Source: Haliscomenobacter sp.
GTDB taxonomy: Bacteria; Bacteroidota; Bacteroidia; Chitinophagales; Saprospiraceae
Direction of reading: 5' to 3'
Length of the DNA stretch: 21,236 nt
Assembly (NCBI RefSeq): GCF_016718685.1
Contig: NZ_JADKCX010000047.1
Location: 1-21,236, forward strand
Shown piece after piece: positions 1 to 7,315 of this stretch (position 1 is its first letter; the number at the start of each line of letters is the position of its first letter). A program made the position numbers and the translations under genes. A model generated the notes under the pieces. That model made no database searches. It had not been told where the DNA came from and saw only the letters and a program-made list of their open reading frames with translations.

Positions 1-348
1 TCGCTCAATGCCACCAATGCGGAGGGATGTAGTGATGTCAGTGTAAAAACCATCCAGGTGGGCAGTACTACCTCAACCCAAGAACAGGATGAGTTGGTCT
101 ACCGCTTGGGAATTTTCCCCAATCCAACCCAGGATATCGTTAACATTGAATTCAATCTCGATCGCAGTCGAACAATCAGATTGAGCATTGTCAACGCCAT
201 CGGACAAGTTCTCCAAACGGAAAATTTGGGAGAACGCAGCTCGGGATTGGAACAAATTTCAGTTCAACAATTGCCCGCAGGTGCCTATTGGCTGATGTTT
301 GACGTGGATGGGATTCGAGTGGCGAAGCCGTTGCGGGTAATCAAGTGA
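1..348 (+). CDS. 3' end of a T9SS type A sorting-domain protein (partial)
   Basis: The frame is open from base 1 and stops with TGA at 346-348, so the gene begins left of the window. The first ~20 residues (ATNAEGCSDVSVKTIQV) look like the last strands of a PKD or Ig-like domain. After a short linker comes a C-terminal type A sorting domain: a GIFPNPT motif near codons 36-42, a D-I-V-N-I-E strand, an IVNAIGQVL strand, the LPAGAYWL turn and a basic end. In this family the domain directs cargo through the type 9 secretion system of the outer membrane, usually with removal of the domain. The passenger function cannot be told from this fragment. A GTG at 58 is only an internal codon. The downstream neighbour is convergent, with 68 bp between the stops. 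Confidence 0.9.
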   Translation, partial: SLNATNAEGCSDVSVKTIQVGSTTSTQEQDELVYRLGIFPNPTQDIVNIEFNLDRSRTIRLSIVNAIGQVLQTENLGERSSGLEQISVQQLPAGAYWLMFDVDGIRVAKPLRVIK

Positions 349-416
349 AAAATTCGGTTGATCCAAGAGCTTTCGTAAACAATTTGGTCGGGCATCTTAA
401 TGGTGATGATTCAACT

Positions 417-1061
417 TTAGGCGACTAATGCCATTTGGAGAATAGCAACCAAAATTGGCAAGATGAGGTAACACAGCACCAATAAGCGGTTGGCGTAGCC
501 AGCCAATGGGATTACCCCATCGGGCAATTTTTCGGGTACTTCGGCGTCCGGCCCCATTGGGTAGCCCGCTTTTTTAAAGCCCGAAAACAACAAAGCCATG
601 GATCCAGCCATAAAAACCAAAGCGATCCAGGGGGCGTGAGCAGAAATTAATAGCCCCCCCCGATACGAGGACCAAGCTTCCAGGCTCAGCAAGTGATAAC
701 CAATGAGTAAGGCAGCAAGCGGAAGCGTAGGCACGCCGAGCAAAAAAGCCAGGCCGTGCCTAGGGTGTTTTACATCAAACAAGCCGCCCATAATCGCGCC
801 AATGCCTGAAATCAAGAGTAAAACTACCCCTGCTGTAGCCCACATCGTGCCTACGATATTCCAAAGCAGCATGGCACTCAGAATGGTACAGGTTCCCCAT
901 AAAAAGAAAAATGCGGTCAGGAGCCTTTTGTTTTTACCTAGAGCGTATTCACTGATCATCCGCCAACTCGGTTGAAATTCAGGGCTTACAAAATGTAAAG
1001 CCAATAAGCAAAGCAGCGACAGGCAGCCGGAAACAATTGATAAAACAGCTAAAATTTCCAT
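417..1061 (-). CDS. DUF998 family integral membrane protein
   Basis: A 214-residue, very hydrophobic protein with about six membrane segments (roughly residues 3-25, 47-68, 72-95, 103-124, 137-160 and 190-212). The SEYALG motif after the first segment (residues 37-42) and FDVKHPRHG (95-103) before the fourth are typical of DUF998 proteins, whose biochemical role is not established. It is the third gene of a minus-strand operon: its ATG lies 7 bp after the stop of the SRPBCC gene, so it should be co-transcribed with arsR and the SRPBCC gene. It ends convergently with the T9SS gene. I assign the family with good confidence and no function; a link to a small-molecule or envelope-stress response is only inferred from the operon. 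Confidence 0.8.
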   Translation of the reverse strand: MEILAVLSIVSGCLSLLCLLALHFVSPEFQPSWRMISEYALGKNKRLLTAFFFLWGTCTILSAMLLWNIVGTMWATAGVVLLLISGIGAIMGGLFDVKHPRHGLAFLLGVPTLPLAALLIGYHLLSLEAWSSYRGGLLISAHAPWIALVFMAGSMALLFSGFKKAGYPMGPDAEVPEKLPDGVIPLAGYANRLLVLCYLILPILVAILQMALVA

Positions 1062-1068
1062 TGGTGCA

Positions 1069-1572
1069 TTATTTTTTCAGCTCATTAAGCAGTACCTCCA
1101 ACTGGTCAAGCGCCATTGACAGGCCTTCTTGCATGCCCATTTGAATGACGGTTTCCAAATCGGCCAGTGATTGATAGGTCACCACCGTTTGTACAAGCGT
1201 TTTGTCTGCAAATCCTTCAAACGTAGAATGCCATTCAGCACAGGGAAGTTGGGCGTTCATTTCACCTTCTGCGTCGCAGAAGCCGTCCCAGGCCCTGAAA
1301 TTTTCGATGGCTTGAATGGAAATGTAATCCATGCGGCCCCAATGCTCTTCACCCTCGGGGCCACACATGGCGTAGTGCCAGTGGCCGCCGTCCCGGAAGT
1401 CCATACTTTTAGTGCGTGCTTTCCATGGGTTTGGAGCAAACCACTGCTCCAGAAGTTCGCTCTTGGTATGGCAGTCCCACACCAATTGTCGCTCTGCTGC
1501 AAATTCACGGCGCACCGTAATGGTGTTTTTTTCCTGGTCAACCAGGAAGTCGAAAAGAAGCTTGGCGGTCAT
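1069..1572 (-). CDS. SRPBCC / AHSA1-like ligand-binding domain protein
   Basis: A 167-residue cytosolic protein matching the SRPBCC (START/Bet v1-like) fold, AHSA1 subfamily. The first strand ITVRREFAAERQLVWDCHTKSELLEQWFAP (given in parts: ITVRREF, then ERQLVWDC, then LEQWFAP) is the family's opening strand, helix and W-x-x-P region. It is followed by M-D-F-R-x-G-G-H-W-H-Y-A-M and the closing long helix ending LEVLLNELKK. Such proteins have a hydrophobic cavity, and many have no known ligand. Its ATG overlaps the arsR stop by 4 bp (ATGA, 1569-1572), which indicates translational coupling. ArsR-SRPBCC pairs are a recurrent arrangement in bacteria. The regulator probably controls this gene, but the inducer is unknown. 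No membrane segment or signal peptide is visible. Confidence 0.85.
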   Translation of the reverse strand: MTAKLLFDFLVDQEKNTITVRREFAAERQLVWDCHTKSELLEQWFAPNPWKARTKSMDFRDGGHWHYAMCGPEGEEHWGRMDYISIQAIENFRAWDGFCDAEGEMNAQLPCAEWHSTFEGFADKTLVQTVVTYQSLADLETVIQMGMQEGLSMALDQLEVLLNELKK

Positions 1573-1889
1573 GGTTTATCTGATTTTAAGGTTTGAAGTA
1601 AATCGTCGAGTTGATTGTAGCGCTGTTCCCAAATTTTGCGGAATTGCTCGAGCCATTGGTCGATCTCTTTCATTTTGTCAATTTTGAGTTGGTAATAAAT
1701 CTCCCTGCCCTGTTGCTGCTGGTCAACCACCTCGCATTCGCTCAGGATTTGAAGGTGTTTGGAAACTGCCTGTCGGGTCGTGTCAAAATGTTCAGCGAGG
1801 GCGTTTGGCGTCATCGCCTGCACCGCAATCAGGGCAATGATGGCCCGGCGGGTTGGATCTGCAATGGCTTGGAAAATATCTCTACGCAT
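1569..1889 (-). CDS. ArsR-family winged-helix transcriptional regulator
   Basis: A 106-residue repressor-like protein of typical ArsR size. The DPTRRAII motif (residues 11-18) is the hallmark of the N-terminal helix, RQAVSKHLQIL (39-49) is the recognition helix, and GREIYYQL (61-68) is the beta-wing. Only one cysteine is visible (in LSECEVV), so the classical metal-binding CxC or C-x2-C sites are absent; it belongs to the non-metal group usually paired with SRPBCC genes. It is first in the arsR-SRPBCC-DUF998 operon. Two near-identical palindromes at 1906-1921 and 1932-1947 flank and overlap its -7 box, so autorepression is the natural inference. The ATG at 1889 is chosen because the frame fits the family's normal N-terminus. 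Confidence 0.9.
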   Translation of the reverse strand: MRRDIFQAIADPTRRAIIALIAVQAMTPNALAEHFDTTRQAVSKHLQILSECEVVDQQQQGREIYYQLKIDKMKEIDQWLEQFRKIWEQRYNQLDDLLQTLKSDKP

Positions 1890-1905
1890 GGGTGAATCAA
1901 TTCGT

Positions 1906-1947
1906 GCAAATGATCGGTTGCAAATATATGCGCAAATGATCGGTTGC
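1906..1947. promoter_or_regulatory. Twin palindromic operator sites, probably for ArsR
   Basis: GCAAATGATCGGTTGC occurs twice, at 1906-1921 and 1932-1947, with starts 26 bp apart. Each copy is a palindrome of the form GCAA-NN-GATC-NN-TTGC, and the second copy extends to GCGC...GCGC (1930-1949). Spacing of 26 bp is close to two and a half helical turns. The placement on the promoter of an ArsR-family gene is what an autorepressor operator would look like; binding itself is inferred. Confidence 0.7.
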
Positions 1948-1952
1948 GCAAA
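1921..1952 (-). promoter_or_regulatory. Bacteroidota-type promoter of the arsR operon
   Basis: Reading the minus strand there is TTTG (1949-1952), exactly 20 bases, then TATATTTG (1921-1928), an exact fit to the Bacteroidota primary sigma consensus TTTG-N19-21-TAnnTTTG. The -7 box ends about 31 bases before the arsR ATG, giving a short leader. One operator copy lies wholly between the two boxes, and the second begins at the last base of the -7 box and covers the probable start site. Confidence 0.8.
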
Positions 1953-1992
1953 TTTTCAGGCTGTTTTTTTTGAAAAAGCAGCCTGAAAATTT
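1950..1992 (-). terminator. Strong hairpin after the metallopeptidase gene
   Basis: A perfect 14-bp inverted repeat (AAATTTTCAGGCTG at 1950-1963 and its complement at 1979-1992) encloses a T-rich/A-rich loop that can extend the stem. It lies about 108 bp after the stop of the upstream minus-strand gene, so it probably ends that transcript. It overlaps the TTTG box of the arsR promoter, which is unusual. The U-tract after the stem is weak on the minus strand. Confidence 0.55.
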
Positions 1993-2099
1993 TATTCATT
2001 GATTATCAGTCCTTAAAGTCTTTGAACTTATCTGTGATGAAGGGAGGCTGTTCCGTACTTGGCTCGTTTTTGGTTTCACGAGAGGTACTTAACATGAAT

Positions 2100-3044
2100 C
2101 TATTGTTCCCGGTAGAGGAATTTCAATTGTTTCAATCGGCGTTTAATCAATTTGTTTTTCATGGGTTCAAATCTTGTTAATTCAAGCTTGTTTTTCCTCA
2201 CTAAAACATAAAAAGGTTGATTCATCTTTTTGGTGAGGTGATAAATTGTTGCAAGCTCAGCGAAATCTTCAGACCAACTTGCCATTCCATACAGGGATAC
2301 GAAGGGTGTTTTCAGAAGCGCCTTGTATACCTCTGGCGCTGATTCTATCGGCACTTTTTTGCCACTGCGGAAGCGTGTTTTTTCAAGCAATGAATCAATG
2401 TACTTTTCATTTGGCACATTCATTTTATACCAAACGCCTTCAGTCAAGGGGGTGGGTTCAACCAGGTCAGCCTGGTCAAGCACAGGTGGGGTAATTTCCA
2501 GTACTGCATCCAGCACATGTGTGGCTTCGTGAAGTAGGATATACACTATGGCATCTAAGTCCCCGGCCTCAATGCTGATTTCATACGTTGGCGTTGTTGA
2601 AGCTTCATAACAAGTTTGTTCTTTCCAGGTGGCCCATTCAGAAATGGTTTCATGGAGTATTCCTGCTCGAAAAGTAATGTTAAATGTTTTTGTGGAATCC
2701 GGTCCTTCTACAGGTGAGGTAAGAGCCGTATTGGGCATGTTATCCATAAAACTTATACTATGCAAATGCCCTTTGAGGATTTTCTGATGCAATGGAGGTA
2801 GTGCAGCGAAAGCTTTCTCTATTTTCATCACTTCCAATGCAGTCAATTCATGATTGACTGGAGCCATGCCTGCCTCCTGAAACATCTTAAAAACACTTTC
2901 GGGTGCTGTAGCAACCCGTTTGGCCGGATTCTGCTCAACAACGAGTCCTGGCACCTGGCCATAAACACCTGCCCAGAGGAATAAACCAAGAGCCGTCACC
3001 AGGAATTTTACATACCCTAACGATAGTTTTTTTTTCATCAACAT
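2100..3044 (-). CDS. Secreted zincin-like protein with HExxH motif
   Basis: A 314-residue protein with a cleavable-type signal peptide (basic MLMKKK start, hydrophobic stretch 11-28, ending near GVYGQ). A HEATH sequence at residues 172-176 inside the hydrophobic helix IVYILLHEATHVLDAVL is a classic zinc-binding HExxH helix. WSEDFAEL at 257-264 supplies acidic residues 80-90 residues later that could be the third ligand, as in gluzincins. The catalytic assignment is therefore reasonable but the family is not recognised; it resembles Bacteroidota hypothetical proteins annotated as putative metallopeptidases. It stands alone: the neighbour upstream is co-oriented but 236 bp away across a 29-C run, and a hairpin follows the gene. 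ATG codons at residues 1 and 3 are both possible starts. Confidence 0.65.
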   Translation of the reverse strand: MLMKKKLSLGYVKFLVTALGLFLWAGVYGQVPGLVVEQNPAKRVATAPESVFKMFQEAGMAPVNHELTALEVMKIEKAFAALPPLHQKILKGHLHSISFMDNMPNTALTSPVEGPDSTKTFNITFRAGILHETISEWATWKEQTCYEASTTPTYEISIEAGDLDAIVYILLHEATHVLDAVLEITPPVLDQADLVEPTPLTEGVWYKMNVPNEKYIDSLLEKTRFRSGKKVPIESAPEVYKALLKTPFVSLYGMASWSEDFAELATIYHLTKKMNQPFYVLVRKNKLELTRFEPMKNKLIKRRLKQLKFLYREQ

Positions 3045-3110
3045 GTTATCTGCTTATTGTACCGGCTTTTTGAGCTCAAGTTTTCTCAAAACGCTTGTTT
3101 GCTTAAATTT

Positions 3111-3151
3111 CCCCCCCCCCCCCCCCCCCCCCCCCCCCCGCCCGCCCCCCC
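3111..3151. repeat. 29-base poly-C run plus C-rich continuation
   Basis: Positions 3111-3139 are 29 consecutive C, followed by G, CCC, G and seven more C, then GGG. On the minus strand this is a poly-G tract starting 67 bp upstream of the ATG of the secreted metallopeptidase-like gene, so it sits in that gene's control region. It could be a length-variable tract, a structure-forming sequence (G-quadruplex/i-motif) or an assembly artefact. Confidence 0.9.
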
Positions 3152-3280
3152 GGGCACCAGTGATTTGGCGCTAATGTAATGTTAAATTGGGGATCCATCG
3201 TTTTTTTCTGCAAAGTTCGGGAATGGAGGAGTGAAAGGGAATAGAAGATTTTGGGAAAAGCATGTAAAATTACTCGTTAC

Positions 3281-4013
3281 TTAAGGCTTAAACAACTCCA
3301 TCGTATAGTCCAACAACTTCTTACTCCCCCATTTTCCATGCCCCGGAATCACAAATCGTGCGTCCGGGTATTGCGCCTTCACTCTGGCCACAGTCTTCGG
3401 CCAGTCGCCCAAATTGGCATCAGCCAGGTTGCCTTTTCCTGCGTTGTTTTCCTTGATCATACAACCGCCAAACAAAACTTTTTCGCTAGGTACATAAGAC
3501 ACGATGTTGTCTTTGGTATGGCCTTCGCCGAGGTAACGATTTTCAATGGTTTCGCCGCCAATTTTTAGGTTCAACACTCCATTGAAGCCATTTTGTGGTA
3601 CCGCAGTATTTTGGGTTTTGGCCAAATCAATGGTCAGTTGATTGGCATAAGAAGGGATCCCCCTTTGATGAAAAGCATTGAGCCCGCCCAGGCAGTCTCC
3701 GTGAAAATGATTGACCACGATGGCTTTTACTTTGGCTTTCAGGTTGTTTTCAATCCAGTCAATCAGTTGTATGGAAACACTGTCATTGGGTGGGGTGTCA
3801 AATACCACAGCTTCATCATTGTTGTAATAAATCATCCCATTGCAGGGCACTCTGCCCCATTGATTGGTGTTGAGATAGGTGACGTGGACCATGGTTTTGG
3901 GCGTGAGCGCCTTTACCTGCAAGGTTTCGCTGTTGTATTTTGGTAATAATTTTTTGGGTGGTACAGCCAGAAAGTAAGGCAATTGCCAAAACGACCAGAG
4001 AAAATGCTTTCAT
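3281..4013 (-). CDS. Subclass B1 metallo-beta-lactamase, lipoprotein, frameshifted
   Basis: The frame 3982-3281 carries every subclass B1 zinc ligand: HFHGD (H92, H94, D96 in that frame), GEGH (H155), LFGGC (C174) and PGHG (H215), plus the B1-typical segment KENNAGKGNLADANLGDWP. Such enzymes hydrolyse beta-lactams, including carbapenems, in the periplasm with two zinc ions. That frame has no proper start. The upstream frame from ATG 4013 reads MKAFSLVVLAIALLSGC, a lipoprotein signal with lipobox L-S-G-C, then runs out of frame. Dropping one base in the A-runs (T6 at 3950-3955 or T4 at 3938-3941 on the plus strand) joins them as ...SGCTTQK...YNSETLQVK. The complete protein would be about 243 residues, with a lipid anchor as in NDM-1. 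The break is a real mutation or a homopolymer error. Substrate range is unknown. Confidence 0.85.
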
Positions 4014-4328
4014 GTCGGTATTTAGGTAATGAATGAGTTACCGAAAATACGTGTTTTTGCCAGATTTATTGTTTTACTGTAAATGCAAGCCAGGCTATGG
4101 AACTTTATGGTTCTATGGCAAGATTTAAAAGCTCAGCCTATTGAAAAATAAAGTCTTCATTGCCGATAAACACCCCGAATGGTCGGTACAACCTTTTGGT
4201 TATATTCATTGGGCAGGTTAGGAAACTTCTTCGATTTGGAATGGTTGTATTGAAGGGGCCGCTCGGGAGAGCGAGCGGCGACTGCAGTGCTCTATATCCT
4301 TTGAACTTATAACTATAGCTGGTTTATT
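4014..4328. other. Intergenic region between divergent genes
   Basis: 315 bases separate the lipoprotein start (minus strand) from the C69 gene start (plus strand). No convincing gene was found. A 26-codon frame from TTG 4141 to TAG 4219-4221 is too short to call. It holds a perfect 8-bp hairpin at 4258-4279 (listed separately). I found no exact TAnnTTTG box; TATATCCTTTG near 4291-4301 is one base off in spacing. Confidence 0.6.
4258..4279. repeat. GC-rich perfect hairpin upstream of the C69 gene
   Basis: GCCGCTCG (4258-4265) and its complement CGAGCGGC (4272-4279) flank a six-base loop GGAGAG. It lies 50 bp before the C69 start codon, in an otherwise AT-rich spacer, and could be a leader structure or a dispersed intergenic palindrome. 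Confidence 0.6.
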
Positions 4329-5680
4329 ATGTGCGATACCTTCATCAAAATCACTCCCACTCAACTCCTGTTCGGTAAAAATTCTGACCGTGAGCCCAAT
4401 GAAGCCCAGGCCATTGTGCGCTTTACTCGTGCAACACCGCTAGAAAAGACCCTACGTTGTACCTACATCGAGATTCCCCAGATAAGCCATACCCACGAGG
4501 TCATTTTGTCCAAACCTTTTCAAATGTGGGGCGCTGAGATGGGTGCCAACGAACATGGCCTGGTCATTGGCAATGAGGCCGTTTTTACTAAAATCCCTTT
4601 TCAGCGCAAAAATACGGGCCTTACAGGGATGGACATGTTGCGGTTAGCGCTGGAGCGTTGCAGCTCCGCCCACGCTGCGCTGGATTTAATCATTCAATTG
4701 CTGGCTGATTATGGGCAAAATGCTTGTGGGGGTTACCGGAATCGGCGTTTTTATTACCACAACAGTTTTTTGATCGGTGACAAAAAAGAAGCCTGGGTAT
4801 TGGAAACGGCTGGCCCGCATTGGGTGGCCAAAAAAATTGTGGACAGCTACGCCATTTCCAATGGCCTTACCTTGACCAATGACTACGACTTGATTAGTCC
4901 GCATGCCGAAGATTTTGCCCGCCACCGGGGCTGGTGCAAAAAAGGAGAAGAATTTTCTTTTGCCCAGGCTTATTCTGATTGGTTTTATACCCGCATGAGC
5001 AAATGTAAAGTGCGCCGCGCATATTCCAGCCAGGCCATTCAATCTGATGACCTGAACGGTGTATTGCACGCTGCCCAAATCCTGCGTCAACATGGCGATA
5101 CCCCCGAAAACCGTTATGACCCCTCGCAGGGGGGTACCGCCAATGTGTGTATGCATTCCACTGGCCCCACCAATCCTAGCCAAACCACGGGTTCAATGGT
5201 ATTTGAACTCCCCCGCAAAACGGGTACGCCAACCGTATGGCTCAGCGGCACTTCGATGCCCTGTTTATCGGCTTATCTTCCTTTCTTTTTTGGTGGAAAA
5301 ACCCTTACCGCTCCTCAGTGGGCAGTACCTGGTGCCAAACCTGACCATTCTATGTGGTGGCAAGCAGAACGTTTGCACCGAAAAATTGCCCTTAATTATG
5401 CGATAGGCCGCCAATTAATCGTTACAGATTTACAAAATATGCAGCGTGAATGGGTACAGGGTGTGAATCAATTGCAGCGCCAAAATGCAAGTGTACAAAG
5501 TCTGGATGAATACACTGAGTCTGTCTTGCAACAATATCAAAATTGGCTCAGCAAAACCTGGAACAGTGCTGAAATTCAAACCTTGCCTCGTCGTTCGCCT
5601 GCTTCGTTGTACGCCTTGTTTCAATACATCAATGATCGTGCAGTAGATTTACGCAAAAAATTAATATTTTGCGGGGATGA
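4329..5680 (+). CDS. Secernin-like peptidase C69 family hydrolase
   Basis: The protein begins MCDTFIKI; Cys2 would be the N-terminal nucleophile after removal of Met, as in the Ntn-hydrolase C69/secernin group. Family features follow: FGKNSDREPNE (residues 15-25), MWGAEMGANEHGLVIGNEAVF (in parts: MWGAEMGANE, then GLVIGNEAV), TGMDMLRLALERC, and AYAISNGLT-like sequence near 178. Bacterial relatives are dipeptidases or uncharacterised amidases. As sequenced, the frame runs on to TGA 5814-5816, but the last ~45 residues (basic, His/Arg-rich) are in an out-of-frame overlap with the next gene. Adding one A to the A6 run at 5655-5660 would end the protein ...LRKKINILRG at TGA 5678-5680, close to the usual family length; I give that end. 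It opens a plus-strand operon with the phosphodiesterase and fdhD. Confidence 0.8.
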
Positions 5681-6426
5681 TCCACTCAACTCAGGCTATG
5701 AGAGTTATCCAAATTACAGATTTACACATTGGCAAGGAGGGAGAAGACACTTACTTTGTAGACGTAAGAGAAAATTTTCGCCGCATCATTACAGCGGTAC
5801 AGGAGCGCAGGCCTGACTACCTGGTGCTTTCTGGAGACCTCTGTTATCATCAAGGTGAGCTGGAGATCTATGCCTGGATCAAAGGTTGGATCGATCAATT
5901 GAATATTCCGTACGAAGTCATTGCTGGTAACCACGACGATTCACAATTGCTCATCCAGGCATTTTGCCGCAAGGCTGATCAAAAAACAGATGGCCTGTAT
6001 TTTACCCGTAGTTGGATGAACAAGCCCGTATTGTTCATGGATACCGCCAAATACAAGGTTGAAGAACCTCAACTCAAGTGGCTGCAAGCACAACTACAAA
6101 CCCTGCAAGGAGACATCGCACTGTTCATTCACCATCCACCTATCCTGGTTGGCACTCCTTTCATGGACAATAACCACCCCCTGACCGACCGCGATCCGCT
6201 GTTGGATATCTTGTGTGCGTATCCAGGGAATATTGACATCTTTTGTGGCCATTATCACGTTGACAGGACTGTCCGCTGGAAAAATCTTTTGGTACACATC
6301 ACTCCTTCCTGTTTTTTTCAAATCGATTCCTACGCAGAAGATTTTAAGGTTGACCACTACCGCATTGCTTTTCGCGAAATTTCATTTCTACCAGAACTAA
6401 CCATTAGTGCAGTGCACTATCTTTAG
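5677..6426 (+). CDS. Calcineurin-like metallophosphoesterase (CpdA-type)
   Basis: All five metal-binding blocks of the calcineurin-like fold are present in order: DLH (D15, H17), GDLCYH (D54), GNHDD (N85, H86), HHPP (H152) and GHYHVD (H192, H194). This order, the ~250-residue size and the MRVIQITDLHIG start resemble class III cyclic-nucleotide phosphodiesterases (CpdA/Icc), which cleave cAMP; other phosphodiester substrates are possible. No signal peptide is visible, so it is probably cytosolic. Two starts are possible: ATG 5677, which would overlap the repaired C69 stop as ATGA, and ATG 5698, which gives the usual family N-terminus. It is followed 22 bp later by fdhD. Confidence 0.88.
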   Translation: MIHSTQAMRVIQITDLHIGKEGEDTYFVDVRENFRRIITAVQERRPDYLVLSGDLCYHQGELEIYAWIKGWIDQLNIPYEVIAGNHDDSQLLIQAFCRKADQKTDGLYFTRSWMNKPVLFMDTAKYKVEEPQLKWLQAQLQTLQGDIALFIHHPPILVGTPFMDNNHPLTDRDPLLDILCAYPGNIDIFCGHYHVDRTVRWKNLLVHITPSCFFQIDSYAEDFKVDHYRIAFREISFLPELTISAVHYL

Positions 6427-6448
6427 ACAGGTAAGTCAACAAGGATAC

Positions 6449-7300
6449 ATGTATCAGTCTCCCATCCGCAAGGTGCAAATTTTAAAATACCAGAACGGCC
6501 AATTTAGTCAGCGTACCGATCATCTGGCTACCGAAGAACCCCTCGAAATTCAATTGAGCTTCGGGGCCTCTGAGCAACGTACGCAGCGCAGTTTAGCCAT
6601 CACCATGCGCACCCCGGGACAGGATTTCGATTTGGTGTATGGTTTTTTGTTTACAGAAGGCATCATCCACCGACGCGGTGACGTGATCCAGATGCGCTAC
6701 CCCGGAAATCAACTCGATCCGGAAGCCCAGGAGAACATTGTTTTAGTTGAATTGCATCCGCATACCAATTTCGATTTCGAGCGACTGAATCGGCATTTTT
6801 ACACCAGCTCGAGTTGTGGAATTTGTGGCAAAACAAGTTTGGAAATGGTGCAGCCCCATGCTCATTTTCTGTTGGACCCCCTCAATCCGCAGGTAACCCC
6901 TCCTATTCTCCTGCGTTTGCCTCAGCTTTTGTTGCCCCAACAGTCTTTATTCGGTCGAACAGGCGGCATTCATGCAGCGGGTTTGTTTTCTGCAGCTGGA
7001 GACCTGCTGCTGCTGCGTGAAGATGTGGGTAGACACAATGCGGTAGATAAAGTACTGGGCGCGGCCCTGCAAAAACACGATTTCCCTTTGCGTACAGAAA
7101 TTCTCCTGGTCAGTGGCCGTGCCGGATTTGAACTTGTACAAAAAGCCATCATGGCGGGCCTATCCGTGATGGCGGCGGTGGGGGCACCCTCCAGCCTGGC
7201 GACGGAATTGGCCGAGGCACACAACCTGACCTTGATTGGTTTTTTAAGAGATGGCAGTTTCAATGTTTACACCGGAAAGGAGCGAATCTCAGGAACCTGA
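6449..7300 (+). CDS. fdhD: Formate dehydrogenase accessory sulfurtransferase FdhD
   Basis: FdhD passes sulfur from a cysteine desulfurase to the molybdenum cofactor of formate dehydrogenase in the cytosol. From ATG 6449 the protein has 283 residues. The reactive pair is in SSSCGICGK (C123 and C126). GGIHAAGLF, EDVGRHNAVDKV and SGRAGFELV are the other diagnostic blocks, and ATEEPLEI is the typical N-terminal strand. ATG 6449 is preferred to an earlier one at 6407 because AAGG at 6441 is well placed and the earlier start overlaps the phosphodiesterase. No formate dehydrogenase or molybdopterin gene is in the window, so its client must lie elsewhere. A long inverted repeat after the stop probably terminates the operon. 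Confidence 0.95.
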   Translation: MYQSPIRKVQILKYQNGQFSQRTDHLATEEPLEIQLSFGASEQRTQRSLAITMRTPGQDFDLVYGFLFTEGIIHRRGDVIQMRYPGNQLDPEAQENIVLVELHPHTNFDFERLNRHFYTSSSCGICGKTSLEMVQPHAHFLLDPLNPQVTPPILLRLPQLLLPQQSLFGRTGGIHAAGLFSAAGDLLLLREDVGRHNAVDKVLGAALQKHDFPLRTEILLVSGRAGFELVQKAIMAGLSVMAAVGAPSSLATELAEAHNLTLIGFLRDGSFNVYTGKERISGT

Positions 7301-7315
7301 TTCGGGCTTAGTAGT

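Noticed and set aside
1171..1596. 141-residue plus-strand frame over the SRPBCC gene
   Set aside because: Antisense shadow of a clear AHSA1-like protein, with no family features of its own.
3938..3982. Programmed ribosomal frameshift in the metallo-beta-lactamase
   Set aside because: A +1 slip would be needed, and no stop-codon/slippery arrangement typical of programmed +1 events is visible; a homopolymer indel is simpler.
4141..4221. 26-codon frame from TTG in the spacer before the C69 gene
   Set aside because: It reads smoothly and looks mildly protein-like, but it is too short and has no start ATG or promoter. It could be a gene remnant, without enough support to list.
4686..5183. 165-residue minus-strand frame inside the C69 gene
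   Set aside because: Shadow of the C69 coding frame; no signal, motif or promoter.
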